DNA from: Branchiostoma floridae
Taxonomy: Eukaryota > Chordata > Leptocardii > Amphioxiformes > Branchiostomatidae
Direction of reading: 5' to 3'
Length of the DNA: 64,000 bases
Assembly: GCF_000003815.2 (NCBI RefSeq)
Contig: NC_049989.1
Coordinates: 11,053,273-11,117,272 of the forward strand
The position numbers and the translations under genes were made by a program. The notes under the pieces are model-generated. The model saw nothing but the letters and a program-made list of their open reading frames with translations. It did not search any database and was not told the origin of the DNA. Positions 38,701 to 49,240 of this stretch are shown piece after piece. Position 1 is the stretch's first letter; every line of letters begins with the position of its first letter.

Positions 38701-41700
38701 TGAGTTAGTGATATGGCTCTGGTCATTCCATCCTCCTAAGCAGGGACATCCAACAGCCAAACCGCCTGTCTGGATGTGCCCTGCTCTTTCAACCATTACC
38801 CTTAGTTCCTAACTGCCCTGCTTATAAATATTAATGAAGTTACCCTTATACATGCGAGACAGCTTTTGAAAACGGAAAGCCTATTCTCTGATTGGCTGAC
38901 AGCTGGTTTGGGGGGGGGGGACGTCGACGGACGTCCAAAGGAACTAAGAGTGACGGTTGAAAGAGCAGGGCACATCCAGACAGGCAGTTTGGCTGTTGGA
39001 TGTCCCTGCGTAGGAGGTTGTGGTCATTCAAACTTGGAAAGAGATTCATTGGTATATCTATACAGAATGAAACTTGCACTTGACTGTACCATTAGGTCAC
39101 AGACTTCCGCTCCAACTCTGTTTACATAATTTATTGAATTTCCAGTACAGAGCTATTCTTTTTCAGATCCAAGACCCAACAAATTAGATTGTACCACAAC
39201 ATCATTTTACACTTTTCCATCCTTAGCTCATTGATTGGGAGCTCATGGTGTTCATTTTAGTTGTTAGATCTGTCATTGTAAGCTTAATTATGAAAACACA
39301 TCTTCATCTATTTCATGTAGTGACGTTCAGATTTTTGGGACAGAAAGGGAAAATTTTTGTCTGTCCCAACAAGCAAATTTCTGTCCCAGGACAGAGGGAC
39401 GGGTCCTGGAGACAGCTATGTATTCAAGTTAGACTACTGACTATTAGTGAATGGATTTAGAATATACAATGTACACAAAGTCACCTTCTGCCTTAGTTCC
39501 ACCAGTTCTTCTAAGATAGGTGTGTTCTCTTTAAGGCACCTTGAATAAAACAAAAACACAATCGTTATGTCACCATTTTCTCTTACCAAAATTTTCTTGC
39601 ATGTATGTGACCCTTTTTGTAATGACCATTTCCAAGTCCAGAAAAAATGGACCTAAAAAATCAGTTGACCAGATTGTGGACTGATTAGAAAATGATCAGA
39701 TTATATCGGCAGGCATTTACGTGTTTTGCAGCTTATCGACCTAAGAAAATAACAAGAGTTAAGTAAAGGAGAGTTGATAGTCATTTTACCAAGTTTCTAC
39801 AGTCAAGCTTGGCCTAGTTTCACAGAGGCATTTAGTGCTGTTTACATGACAATAGGATTTTAAAACGCCAGACTGAGTAAAGAACTAGAAGTAGGATACC
39901 TTTGTAACGAAATGGACCATCATTTTGAGTATTGCCCATTTAAAAGTTTTCACAGACAACTAGGTCCTGAGGTTCATGTCCAAACCTGCACAGCACGAAA
40001 TCTGGTATTTAAGCAAGCTTAAACTCAACGTAAACGCGACGTTTCTGCACCCTTTCCGCAACTTAACGACATCTATCCGCGAACGTAAAGATCCCCTTTA
40101 ATGTTACCTTTACGTTGGCACTTATATGTACGTTTCGGCACTCCTCACGTGCCTTTCCGCAACTATTAGACGATTAAAGGCGTCGTTAATGACAGTTTTT
40201 CGTAACCTATACGGGCGGAAAGCACGCGTTTATTAAGACCTTTCTGCACCCTTTCCGCAACTTAACGACATCTATCCGTGAACGTAAAGATTCCCTTTAA
40301 TGCACTTAAATGTACGTTTTGGCACTCCTTCACGTGCCTTTCCGCAACTATTAGACGCTTAAAGGCGTCGTTAATGACAGTTTTTCGTAACCTATACGGG
40401 CGGAAAGCACGCGTTTCTTAAGACCTTTCCATGATCTTTTGACCACATTTACAGTCGATTTCCGTCACGATTTCCCCACGTTTATGTGTCGTTTACACAC
40501 CCTGAAAGGCACGAGAAGAAGTGCAGAAACGTACTTATCCGAACGCTTTCCGTGATCTTTCCTTGGACTATAGTTGTCATTTATTTTTAGTAAAGGCGGT
40601 GTAAGTTTAAACCTTTCCGCATCTTTAGGTAGGCTTTATGTGTTTTGTGTGGCTTAAATTGGAACTTTTGCATCAGGTATGCGTGTCTTATTTGGTGTGA
40701 ATCATACCTACACCGGTATCTATGGCTTCGCCGTCTAAACTATCTTGTGATTCTAATTGTGGACTTGGATTGGTCGACCGAGAGAACAATCGGTGTACAA
40801 TATCCATGCACGAATCTCCGCTACATTTAAGTCCACAATTTGGAGTCCAGTGTCGGGCGATACGCCTGGAAAGACGTCATTTCAAGCAACATAGTTCCAT
40901 CTGGCCATCACATTAGGAAAAATCCGCTGAGATTCCCGAAGACGGGTACTGTTTTGTGATGAACAGGCCGTGCTCTCCATGTCTCCGCCAGCTTTCTTGC
41001 ACCTGTACATAGCATCTTTTTGTGTAAAGTGAGCTCAATGGTAACGTAAAGACATTGGAAAGATACCATATGTTCCATGAGGATATTTTGATTTTCCTGG
41101 TTTCGTCAAACACGCTAACACAGAATGAGATATTCAGGCGAAGTCGCTACTTTAGTGAGAGGCGCATGTGGTATATTGAGCGGAAAATACTCGTAATTTG
41201 GTAAAAGCAATGCCTCTTTTAAGAATAATAATTAACGCTACCTTTCCGTTTGCACCTATACATTCCAAAAATTGTATCTGCTATATGTAAGTTTTAACCA
41301 GGAGTAAATGTTGCTTATCTTGGTTAAACTCAACACGTTAACACAGCAGGGGCTATTCAGGCGAAGCTGCTGCGTTAGTGAGGGCGCATGTGGTATATTG
41401 AGCGGAAAATAATGCCTCTTCTTCAAATAATAATTAACGCTACCTTTCCGACATCTTTTTTCCACCTATACATAAAAGGGGGGAGGTTTGCTTAAACCTC
41501 CTCCCTTTTATGTAAAGTCAGCTCAAATGTAACGGAAAGACATCGGAAAGATTGTATCTTTTATGTGTAGCTTTCACACAGGACGAGATTTGCTTTTCTT
41601 TGTTAAACTTAACACGCAAACACAGCAGGAGCTATTCATTTGAAGCCGCTGCTTTAGTGAGCGACGCATGTGGTATATTGAGCGGAAAATACTCTTAATT

Positions 41701-44700
41701 TGGTAAAAGTAATGCCTCTTCTTCAAGTAATGATTAACGCTACCTTTCCGACACCTTTTTTCCACCTATACATAAAAGGGGGGAGGTTTGCTTAAACCTC
41801 CCCCCCTTTATGTAAAGTCAGCTCAAATGTAACGGAAAGATATCGGAAAGATTGTATCTGTTATATGTAGCTTTCACACAGGATATTTACTTTTCTTGGT
41901 TAAACTTAACACGCAAACACAGCAGGAGCTATTCATTTGAAGCCGCTGCTTTAGTGAGCGACGCATGTGGTATATTGAGCGGAAAATACTCTTAATTTGG
42001 TAAAAGTAATGCCTCTTCTTCAAGTAATGATTAACGCTACCTTTCCGACATCTTTTTTCCACCTATACATAAAAGAGGGGAGGTTTGCTTAAACCTCCCC
42101 CCTTTTATGTAAAGTCAGCTCAAATGTAACGGAAAGACATCGGAAAGATTGTATCTGTTATATGTAGCTTTCACACAGGAGATTTGCTTTTCTTGGTTAA
42201 ACTTAACACGCAAACACAGCAGGAGCTATTCATTTGAAGCCGCTGCTTTATTGAACGGCGCATGTGGTATATTGAGCGGAAAATACTCTTAATTTGGTAA
42301 AAGCAATGCCTCTTCTTAAAAATAAACGCTACCTTTCCGACCTATCTTTTTTGCACCTATACATAAAAGGGGGAGGTCTCCATAGACCTATACAGATAAG
42401 AGTATGTAAAATGAGATCAATTGTAACGGAAGGGCAATGAAAAGATATCATCTTCTATTGGTAATTTCCACCTTAGAGAAGCACGAAAATGAAAAAAAGG
42501 CGAAGGTCAACTGATTGTATGTGAACGTATGGTCGGTTCAAAGCCTGTAGATGTTTTCTGTACATAAGCAATACCCGTTTCATATACGGCACATATAAGG
42601 ATGCTTAAAGGTTATGTAAAGATATTACATGTATTTAATCTGCCTTAACGAATACGGAAAGGTTACGGAAATGTAAAACCATGGTTTCCGTGGTCTTTAC
42701 GATACCGTAAACTCTGCGGAAATATTTTCCCACCTTTAGGCTACATTTAAGTATCTCGGAAAGTATGCTTAAATATTCGTTTTCGTGCTGTGCTGGACCT
42801 GGCCTTCTGGACCTGGACTGTACCTTAGTGGACCTAAATTTCCTGTACCGGTACCCACCCCTAGTCACAATGTCACCCAATAAGGTTATTGACCTAGCCT
42901 GGGTACCATCCGGATAGTAGTTTGCTCCTATGTTCGCTTCTGCTAACCATCTGGAGACTTGCGCATTCAAACCATTTGGTGGTGACGCCGGCGACGGGAC
43001 TGGATCATATGCTAATAAGCCTGCAGCATGTTTTTTTCTATTTTTCTCCGTAAATATACATGCAGTCAGTAATGGAAACGTATTTTTGTCATCAGAAACT
43101 GCCTGTTCCAGCGCAATGCCCCACCACCAGTGGCTACATCCTTCATGATAAATCTGTAATACCACCGGCGGCCACGAACGCCGGGTTTAATTCCAGATTT
43201 TCCGGTCTCTGGAAAAGTGACGGTGCGCATTCAAACCATTTGGTGGTGACGCCAGTTAATGCGATCAAGGAATAGGTTCTAGAGCACTCGTTTGATGACA
43301 ACAGGCCCTTCCACAAGCAGACGGAGGTCTTGTCCGGTGTAGGAACACCTGTTCAAACGAGCGTTTGAACCCATTCCTTCTTTGCTCATATGGGGACCAA
43401 TCAACGCCTGCGTCCAAAATTTGGACAATTCCAGACATTAAGATTGGTCAGGGATCCCAGACAGAACAGCAGAGAAGCAACGGTATAAAGTGTATAATAA
43501 ACGTCAGAGCTAGAAGTAACTTTATATGGTATATAATGAATGCCAGAGCAAACTACTTTAGGGATGGTGCCCAGGCTATTACTGACCTGGACTGGAAAGC
43601 CTTCTCCATCCTCTGTCGTGTGGATGGGACCCTGGCCTTCTTCATACAGGGGAAGTAGTGAGGGTACTGTAGGGTCATCTTATACAGCCCTGCATCTGTC
43701 TTCTCCAAGCTGTCTACAAAGTCATCAGGCAAACCAGCTGGATAGGAAAAAAAATAAAGGCAATCAGAGATGGCAGACTTCACACCCTTACCCAGACTGC
43801 TTTGTGACCCTATCTGTCCCACACACTGAGAATGTCAGACATTATGCTACATTGTGTACAGAAAATGTTTTCTGTAGTGGTTTGACATCGGCACTCTTTA
43901 AAGTGATCCCTCTACCGAGAACTTAAAAACTGCAAAGTTCTATCTGGCATACAAGTATATGCACATTGTACATAACATTGCCCTGATATAACAGGAATAG
44001 GGTATCCCCCAAAAGTAACAGCATTGCACATGTGTCGCGCGTTAATGATGGAAGTTAAGGGCATCGGCCTTTTACGGGGGTTTCTTTTTAGAGCTCACCG
44101 GTCAAACCCTGGTACTGAAAGTATTTTATTGCGCTGAAACTCTGGCAGTTTATGGGTTAAAACACACGGCAAAAATGCATGTTCTGTCTTCTGCTTGCTA
44201 TCTCCATGTTTCCACTGCAAAGTAAAAACCATCACAAACACTTCATTTCCTCCCCGGGTGAAATCAAATTCCTGTGAATGTAAAGAAATTTACAGTATAC
44301 AATATTTAAGAATAACACACATACTTACTAGGCAGATGGACATTAAAGCAAAAAAAAATCTTTACTTCCTTGGGTCCTTTACTTCCGTAAGTAACTATAC
44401 ATACCTAAGTCTTCCTTCTTAAACTCCAAGACAGTTTTCTCTTCATTCAGGTTCTTATTGAAGTCAATGCACAAGTCACTCTGTCGTTTCTTAATCTTCT
44501 TTATCTCTTCCTGGGTTTCTTTGGGAAGGTGGAGACCTGAGACACAAAGGACAGAAAATAAATGTCTTTAGGTTGGCCTCCAATAAACAGAGTTATCAAA
44601 ATAAAGTGAACTCTTTCTGCATGTTGTCTTTCTTGTTTCAAAATGGATTACATTTTCTATGTGCTCTCTTCAAGCCTCAACTTGTAAATATCTAAACAAC

Positions 44701-47692
44701 TAAAAAAATAATTCCATCAACAGGAACATTTTGCTTGAAATTGTTGCAGTGCTCAAAATACTTTTTTTTTTCAGCCTGCCCAGGTCACAACCTTAGTCAA
44801 TAGCCAGGTAGCACAACATTTCAGGTTGGCCCAATTCCAAGTTGCCTCTCTTTCTTCAAATCAGTTATTAGTACTTTTCCATATCTTTTGTTTTATCTTA
44901 TACAGAAATAAATACAACAGCTTCTGTACGTAGGTGTGGAAAAAGTTGTGTTCTAACTGCACAATTTCAGGTTTAAAATCAAGTTGCACCAAGCAAAATG
45001 TGGTTGCCTTTGCAAGTGTGCAAGACTTGAAGTGGGTATTTTGAGCACTGTGTTGTCTTTCAGGATGCCCTACCGTTCCTCCTGCCATACTTGATGAGCT
45101 TCTCCAGGTAACGTTTGAACTCAGGCGAGAGGTTTGCTGACTTGTCACTCTTCTGTAAGGTCTCCAGTACATCGTGCACATCCTGACGCATGCTGCAGAC
45201 AAAACGCACACACAGTTGTTAGCCATGAAAAGAGGCAGCTCTTTCTGCATTAACTATTGTCCTTAAACGAAGGCATCTTTCAATAGAAATTTTAGAACTT
45301 AGTTTTTTTATGTCTTTTTAAGTCCCATCCAACATAAGGCCACATTTACATCATTTTAATTTTCTATGGATGACATCTGCAGGCGCAATGATTTTCACCT
45401 GTTCTGAACTACAAAAAACTGTCAACCAATAAGCATCCCTGGACATAAAACGAACAAAGCCTGGGAAAGAATGAACTGCCTGTTTAGTCCTGTGGTTTAA
45501 CGGCATTTTTTCTTTCCTGGATTTTTCTCTTTCTTCTGCCCTCGCACATTAGTTTTGGGGTTTCCAGAGAATGTCATCCATACAATTAAGTTTATGTGGC
45601 CTAACATAATAATGTGGTTAATTTTCAGCTGAAAAATATGCTCAAGTCACTGGTAATTTCCAATTCAGTGACCTTCAACAATAAAAAAAGTGTGACAAGG
45701 GATTAACAAAGGTATCTGAGCTCTGGTGTTACTAAGAAGTTCGTATCTCCACCAAATAACATTTTAATCACCTGATCTCCACATCGAACTCTGACAGTTT
45801 CTTGTCGGCCTCAGTGCTGGCGTCGCGGATGACCTTGTCAGGAGACACGTTCTGCGGGAAGTCCAGATTGTTGCGGAGGTTCGTGTACGCCACATCGCTG
45901 TCAGCGATAGCCTGAGCACGAGAAAAGTGAAATTGAAATTTAAGTGAAATTGAAAGTGATCAAATGTCACACACAGTGAAGAATTAATCTTACACTAGTC
46001 ATGACAAAGAAGACAGATACTATGTCTGTATCTACAATTTTATTGTACCAAGGAGGAGCCCCTACCTTTTTTCTACAACAATAACAAACATCTCTGTCTA
46101 ATGGCAGTGCACAATCTGCCTACACTTACATGCATACACTTTTGAATTTGTTTCTTGATAAGATGAAATATCAAGAGGTTTAAAAAAAAGACCTCCTTGG
46201 TTACATATAACTGGAAGAAAAGATAATGGATAAGTAGCTGATTTGTAAAAAAAAAGTAAATGAACTTGGAAGTGGGGCAACCTGAAATATTGATGGCACA
46301 ACCTGGCTGACAAAAGTATTTCAAGCACTGACTTACATATACTGAACTGAACGTATTATATATAGCCTGCAAAGTTGAAAATTGTACTTTCTTTTCTACC
46401 ATCAGGTGGATATAACGTTACATGTGTTTAAAGAACATCATAAAATCAAATACACTTAAGTACTAGTAATGTTAGATTATACTGCTGCTGGGTGCTTAGG
46501 TTTAAGTCAAGACATGTTTGGGGAACATTCTACCTGACAGGTATGTTTAACAATAGGCGGGGCTGACATTCACAAAGTGGTTCGTGCTCGCTGGAGCAAG
46601 AAGAACAAGTCTTTTGTGCACTTTTCACCTCTGACCTCATTCCTTTAGAAGTCTATGATCTAAATGTAGGAATTTTCCACTGGCATATGGTGGATTCAAA
46701 GGAATAAAGCTGCACTAAACTAAATATACATCAATATTTAAACATTGCAATTGTGCAGGCATGCCTTGGATTACAAACTTTAAGGCATTAGACTGGTTTG
46801 ATATAAATGTTTTTGATAATAGTTTTTAGGGGGACATTTTGCAATTTCAAGCATTGTATTGCAAGGGCTGCTATATGATTACTAGTACTATATCATTAAT
46901 GTCCTAACAAATAAAGTATAACTATAAGGGATGCTTTGGGGTTTATGTCCAAACAATTGGTATTGTACTACCTCATCCCTGGGGGATACGATTAAATCTT
47001 TGCTGAATTATTTATTCCCTGGCAGTAGTCATAGCAACCAGGTACACAAGTACAGTAAAACAATGATTACCTAAATAAATTTGCCAACAAATGACAAAGA
47101 CGGTTGTTGCTGTTTAAGTCCTTGTTTTTGCTTGCAATCTAAATGAGATGTTTTTTAACCAGAAATTTGTCTTTAATTTGGAGCAAACTTTAATAGGATG
47201 ACTTGAAGCTTTAGAATGACCTGGTGACTTAAATTTGCAAGAGTCAGTCACGAGTCAGTACGATCACATATTGACTCAGCAAATATCATTTTCACCTTAA
47301 ACACAAACAAAACAGACCATATAATCCAACCTCATTAGAAATTACAAGAAATATTACGTTTGGCACTTTCCAACAGGCAAGTAATATACTTAGTAAAACA
47401 AACATATGGTAATGCTTCACAATAATAGCGAATAAAAAAAAGGTGGGAGGGGGGCGAGAGTAACTTCCGCGGCCATGCTGTTGTCAAAACGTGTACTTGA
47501 AATGTTGACTCAAGACTTCCTCACCTTAAGAGAGTTCTCAAAAGTGACTTCTTCAGGTTTGAGAGCTCCCACGGCGTCGTAGACTGCCTTGGTCTCGGCT
47601 ATGAGACCGTCTGTCATGGAGACAATGTCTTCTGCAGTGAGGTCCCATCGCATCGTATTCACTCCGGCGGGCGCCATGTTGGAATGATTCAT
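26739..47692 (-). CDS. THOP1: Thimet oligopeptidase/neurolysin-type M3 zinc metallopeptidase, 17 exon positions
   Basis: Soluble peptidase of family M3A that trims short bioactive peptides; thimet oligopeptidase is mainly cytosolic, neurolysin partly mitochondrial. Minus-strand exons, 5' to 3': 47525-47692, 45772-45911, 45074-45192, 44405-44536, 43587-43737, 39485-39539, 38521-38685, 37492-37653, 36479-36544, then 35843-35947 or 35345-35449, 34929-34961, 34554-34628, 34065-34138, 29722-29953, 28526-28657, 27792-27908, 26739-26822. With one of the two alternative exons, phases close to give 669 residues (human THOP1 689). Zinc site: HEFGH at about 463-467 (34,1 kb exon) and the third ligand Glu near 492 in DFVEAPSQ, 29 residues from the first His as in the family. 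[15 protein letters not shown] near the C terminus is the substrate-binding loop. No N-terminal targeting peptide is obvious. THOP1 and NLN split in vertebrates, so this is probably a pre-duplication orthologue. Confidence 0.93.
26967..27144. mobile_element. CAGTCAAACCTG mariner-type MITE, twin copy A
   Basis: 178 bp, TA-flanked, TIR CAGTCAAACCTG. Appears identical base for base to the next copy, so the pair arose by a recent 188-bp tandem duplication. Located in the oligopeptidase gene's last intron. Confidence 0.85.
27155..27332. mobile_element. CAGTCAAACCTG mariner-type MITE, twin copy B
   Basis: Second 178-bp copy, separated from copy A by 10 bp and TA-flanked. Confidence 0.85.
27645..27725. 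repeat. Interspersed repeat shared (inverted) with 52.42-52.50 kb
   Basis: Contains AAGCCCCTGTCACATATTCA, GGACCTTCCCA and GACCACTCCACAACCA. The same blocks occur inverted at 52,418-52,495. Confidence 0.65.
28985..29720 (-). repeat. Tandem duplication of the 3' end of oligopeptidase exon 14 and its donor
   Basis: The exon end CTTGTATGGATGTTCTG with its donor context recurs with exact 114-bp spacing: CCTTCTCCCT starts at 29,379, 29,493, 29,607 and 29,721, the last being the true exon. A more decayed copy lies near 28,985-29,073, split off by a TIR element at 29,074-29,358. Each copy keeps the exon's last ~60 nt and the AAG|GTAGGAG-type donor. A long plus-strand open frame over this array is an artefact of the 114-bp (3 x 38) period. 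Confidence 0.85.
29074..29358. mobile_element. AGCTAAGGGCACA TIR element, copy 2
   Basis: Shares the CTTAGGGCACAACCTGCC start, CGTCGGATTCCCTACGAG interior and TTGTGCCCTTAGCT end with copy 1. Inserted into the decayed end of the exon 14 tandem array. Confidence 0.7.
31494..31590 (+). repeat. Interspersed repeat shared with 44,075-44,165
   Basis: GGGGGTTTCTTTT, CTGGTACT, TTTTATTG.GCT and AACTCTGGCAGTTTA occur in the same order and spacing at both sites. Family unknown. Confidence 0.6.
32240..33605 (+). repeat. Degenerate repeat field with ATTATGCAAAT units and a GACA microsatellite
   Basis: Blocks such as TCATTAATTATGCAAAT followed by GACAAAAA.CCC..GC.TTCC and a GCTAGGG tail recur with about 290-bp spacing (near 32,820 and 33,112, with a shorter relative upstream). 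The end is (GACA)n at 33,520-33,562, then an inverted CCTCCATGA/TCATGGAGG. Three ATGCAAAT octamers are present. Probably an old interspersed element with internal duplications. Confidence 0.5.
34929..34961 (-). CDS. THOP1: 33-nt microexon of the oligopeptidase gene
   Basis: Eleven codons ([11 protein letters not shown]) between TTTGTAG| and |GTACGT, phase 0 on both sides. The encoded segment matches the conserved PGCL-DGSR stretch that follows HAACFGLQ in THOP1 and NLN. It is therefore constitutive rather than optional. Confidence 0.9.
35345..35449 (-). CDS. THOP1: Oligopeptidase alternative exon 10b (canonical-like)
   Basis: 105 nt, phase 0/0, acceptor ACCAG|TACGAT and donor CAA|GTAAGA. Encodes YDVVD...[23 protein letters not shown], which fits vertebrate THOP1/NLN closely. 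It lies 394 nt downstream of its sister exon. Confidence 0.9.
35843..35947 (-). CDS. THOP1: Oligopeptidase alternative exon 10a (divergent sister exon)
   Basis: Also 105 nt, phase 0/0, with consensus sites (ATGTAG|TATGAT and CAG|GTAGTC). Encodes YDVVD...[23 protein letters not shown]. The frame is open and the core [10 protein letters not shown] is unchanged, while Glu-to-Pro, Cys-to-Glu and Phe-to-Trp changes cluster in the second half. Including both exons would duplicate 35 residues in frame; mutually exclusive use is the simplest reading. Confidence 0.8.
37678..37880. mobile_element. CTGTAAATGCA-family MITE, copy 4
   Basis: Has the GGGATTTAATTTCGC and ACCGCGAAAG blocks of the family. The left end reads CCGTAAATGCA and the right TGCATTTACA. 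It starts 25 bp from the exon 8 acceptor, inside oligopeptidase intron 7. Confidence 0.7.
37885..38085 (+). repeat. tRNA-derived SINE-like sequence
   Basis: A B-box-like GTGGGTTAAAATCCC is followed by TTGTAGGCACCAG, then TTGTGCCTTTTGGGAAA and AAGGCACTTTACACC. The 'GCCCTTGGGAAAGGCACTT' type block is, from my knowledge, a recurrent SINE tail module in invertebrate deuterostomes. No clear A box was seen. Confidence 0.5.
38462..38520 (-). repeat. tRNA-like B-box sequence abutting the exon 7 donor
   Basis: On the minus strand the intron begins GTTAGTGTGATGATGGATCA and then GGTCACGGGTTCGAATCCCA, containing a perfect pol III B box (GGTTCGAATCC). There is no upstream A box because coding exon 7 occupies that position. 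Probably a 5'-truncated SINE fragment. Confidence 0.45.
38729..39020. mobile_element. Mutator-type MITE with ~82-bp TIRs and perfect 9-bp target duplication
   Basis: 292 bp. The arms begin CATCCTCCTAAGCAGGGACA and, inverted, CAACCTCCTACGCAGGGACA. They pair over about 82 bp with about six mismatches, to AGTTCCT. Flanking direct repeats TGGTCATTC at 38,720-38,728 and 39,021-39,029 are identical. Long TIRs with a 9-bp duplication are characteristic of MULEs. The loop contains a CTGATTGGCTGAC CCAAT-type block. Confidence 0.88.
39988..42793. mobile_element. 2.8-kb TIR element built of tandem hairpin repeats
   Basis: Ends GCACAGCACGAAA....TATTTAAGCA and the inverted TGCTTAAATA....TTTCGTGCTGTGC mark TIRs of about 30 bp. 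No clear target duplication. Inside, an ~203-bp repeat (40.04 and 40.24 kb) is followed by units of about 280-300 bp starting near 41,271, 41,551, 41,851 and 42,148, with a diverged unit before them. Most units carry a strong palindrome, AGGGGGGAGGTTTGCTTAAA with its complement, and CTTTCCG/CGGAAAG motifs in both orientations. No transposase is encoded. The repeated minus-strand 60-odd-residue frames reflect the tandem period, not a protein. Confidence 0.7.
42895..43578. mobile_element. TAGCCTGGG TIR element inserted at a splice donor
   Basis: 684 bp. Ends TAGCCTGGGTACCATCC and inverted TAGCCTGGGCACCATCC share about 33 bp including AGTAGTTTGCTC. The flanking 9-mers TTATTGACC (42,886-42,894) and TTACTGACC (43,579-43,587) differ by one base, consistent with a target duplication. 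On the minus strand that 9-mer is GGTCAGTAA: the last base of oligopeptidase exon 5 plus its splice donor. Two internal direct copies of GCGCATTCAAACCATTTGG lie at 42,961 and 43,225. The 176-residue minus frame through it has no family resemblance. Confidence 0.75.
44075..44165 (+). repeat. Interspersed repeat shared with 31,494-31,590
   Basis: Second copy of the GGGGGTTTCTTTT...AACTCTGGCAGTTTA block, in oligopeptidase intron 4. Confidence 0.6.
45912..47524. other. Oligopeptidase intron 1
   Basis: 1.6 kb of AT-rich sequence between exons 1 and 2. No exon or clear repeat family was recognised. Confidence 0.6.
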
Positions 47693-49240
47693 TAGGAGTT
47701 TACATGCAAGGTGGGCGGGGCCATGATGATTTGATCATAGGGATGACATCTACGCGCGCATCAATTTTCGGCCATGTCAAGAAAAAAAGTTTTAACCATG
47801 TATGAAAACATTTTCAACCATGCTTGAATAGTACAAAGCAGTTGCAAAATGACTAAATAACTATGCCGTTGAAAAAACATATAAAGTTAACGTCTACAAA
47901 GTCAACGTCAAGTCCAATGTCAAACAAGAATATGTGAAAGCAAAAATGAAGAACATATTGTTCGGTATTCAATATCCTTGTCTTTGGTCATTTGTGCAAC
48001 TTTCCTGACCCCTTAGACGTCATAATGAAGGCCCTTCTGTGATTTAGCGTAATGCGTAGGGGGTTCTTAGCCTCCATCTCTGGGGCCAAGGAGGCCGACA
48101 ATCAGAAAAGGCCAGCAATCAGCGACCGAGTACAAATAGAAATGGCCAGCAAAAGTGTATTATGAGCCCAAAAAAGGCCCCAGAGAGCCTTCTATGGAGG
48201 CTATGGGGTTCTTCTGAATTCAGCGTAAATCGTTGTCGGGGCCCCCATGCAGACCCTCATATAAGAAGTTGATGGACAAAAGCTGCATTGTGTTTTTGCA
48301 TTTTTTCCCCATTACCAAACTGAAAAGACATTCATACCGTCGTATGAAGTTGTATAAATCATCATACTAGGCCCACTGGTGTTCTTCAGTGCAGCTATGG
48401 TGGGCACTGGCAAAATTCGAAGCCAAGATCCGCGGCAAAGCTGAAGTTCTATATTAATTGCGCCCTGACTGGTAACGTTAGCGGGGAATTACATTATCAA
48501 GCACCACTCGTCAGCATTTTCATCGAGTAGGTTCTAGTTTCAATACTGTCATCTGACTCTCTCACCATAAGAGGCCGCTCGATAGCGCTTTTTATGAATC
48601 GTAGATAGTTGTTTTCGTTATAAATGTTTGCATGTGTATGTTATTATGGGCCGTCGACCCAAGGTAATCAATAGATAAATAAGTAAGTAAAATAGATGGA
48701 TAAAAGTACATTCCTAGACATAATCACAGTTATTGGTAGTATTTATTTACCATATAATTTATATAGTATAATATAATATATAACGTTAGTATCTTATCTG
48801 AGTCACAATATCGGCATATTCTTTGTTACGCAGAAATGCGGTAATGTCATACTTTGTTCAAAATGGAGTTTGTGAGAACTAATCTGGAGTTAATGACTGT
48901 CGTATTCTAATTACGTAATACATATCGTTGTTAGTATTTTTATGTAACATGTATGCTCGTAATTTGTTGTTGTTACGCACATATATTATGAAACATTTGA
49001 AATACCAAGTATCTTTTAAACGTTGGAAGGTGGACGGAATAATTTGAGATAAGTTTAAGACAAATTACATATTGCATGGGTTGATGTCAGCCGTTATGAT
49101 ATATAGGCAATTGCACGCATGCGGAACATATATAGTTTAAACTGGAGAAAATGTGCGGTCATTACGGCTATCATAATGACACGGTGGCCTGGGAACTAAG
49201 ATTGCATCTTGTAGGTTCCAGGAAATGTTGCTCTCTTCGA
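47693..49240. other. Spacer between oligopeptidase start and MIF-like gene end
   Basis: Contains the 5' flank of the oligopeptidase gene and presumably the MIF-like 3' UTR. AT-rich, no recognised coding exon. A purine/CC-rich block around 48.05-48.2 kb (GGCCAGCAA repeats) is unassigned. Confidence 0.5.

Noticed and set aside
41256-42062. Three near-identical ~62-residue minus frames
   Set aside because: They track the ~300-bp tandem repeat; the encoded peptide has no family resemblance and no splice or start context.
42635-43165. 176-residue minus-strand open frame
   Set aside because: It spans the end of the 2.8-kb element and most of the TAGCCTGGG element, has no recognisable domain, and contains a repeated segment derived from element structure.
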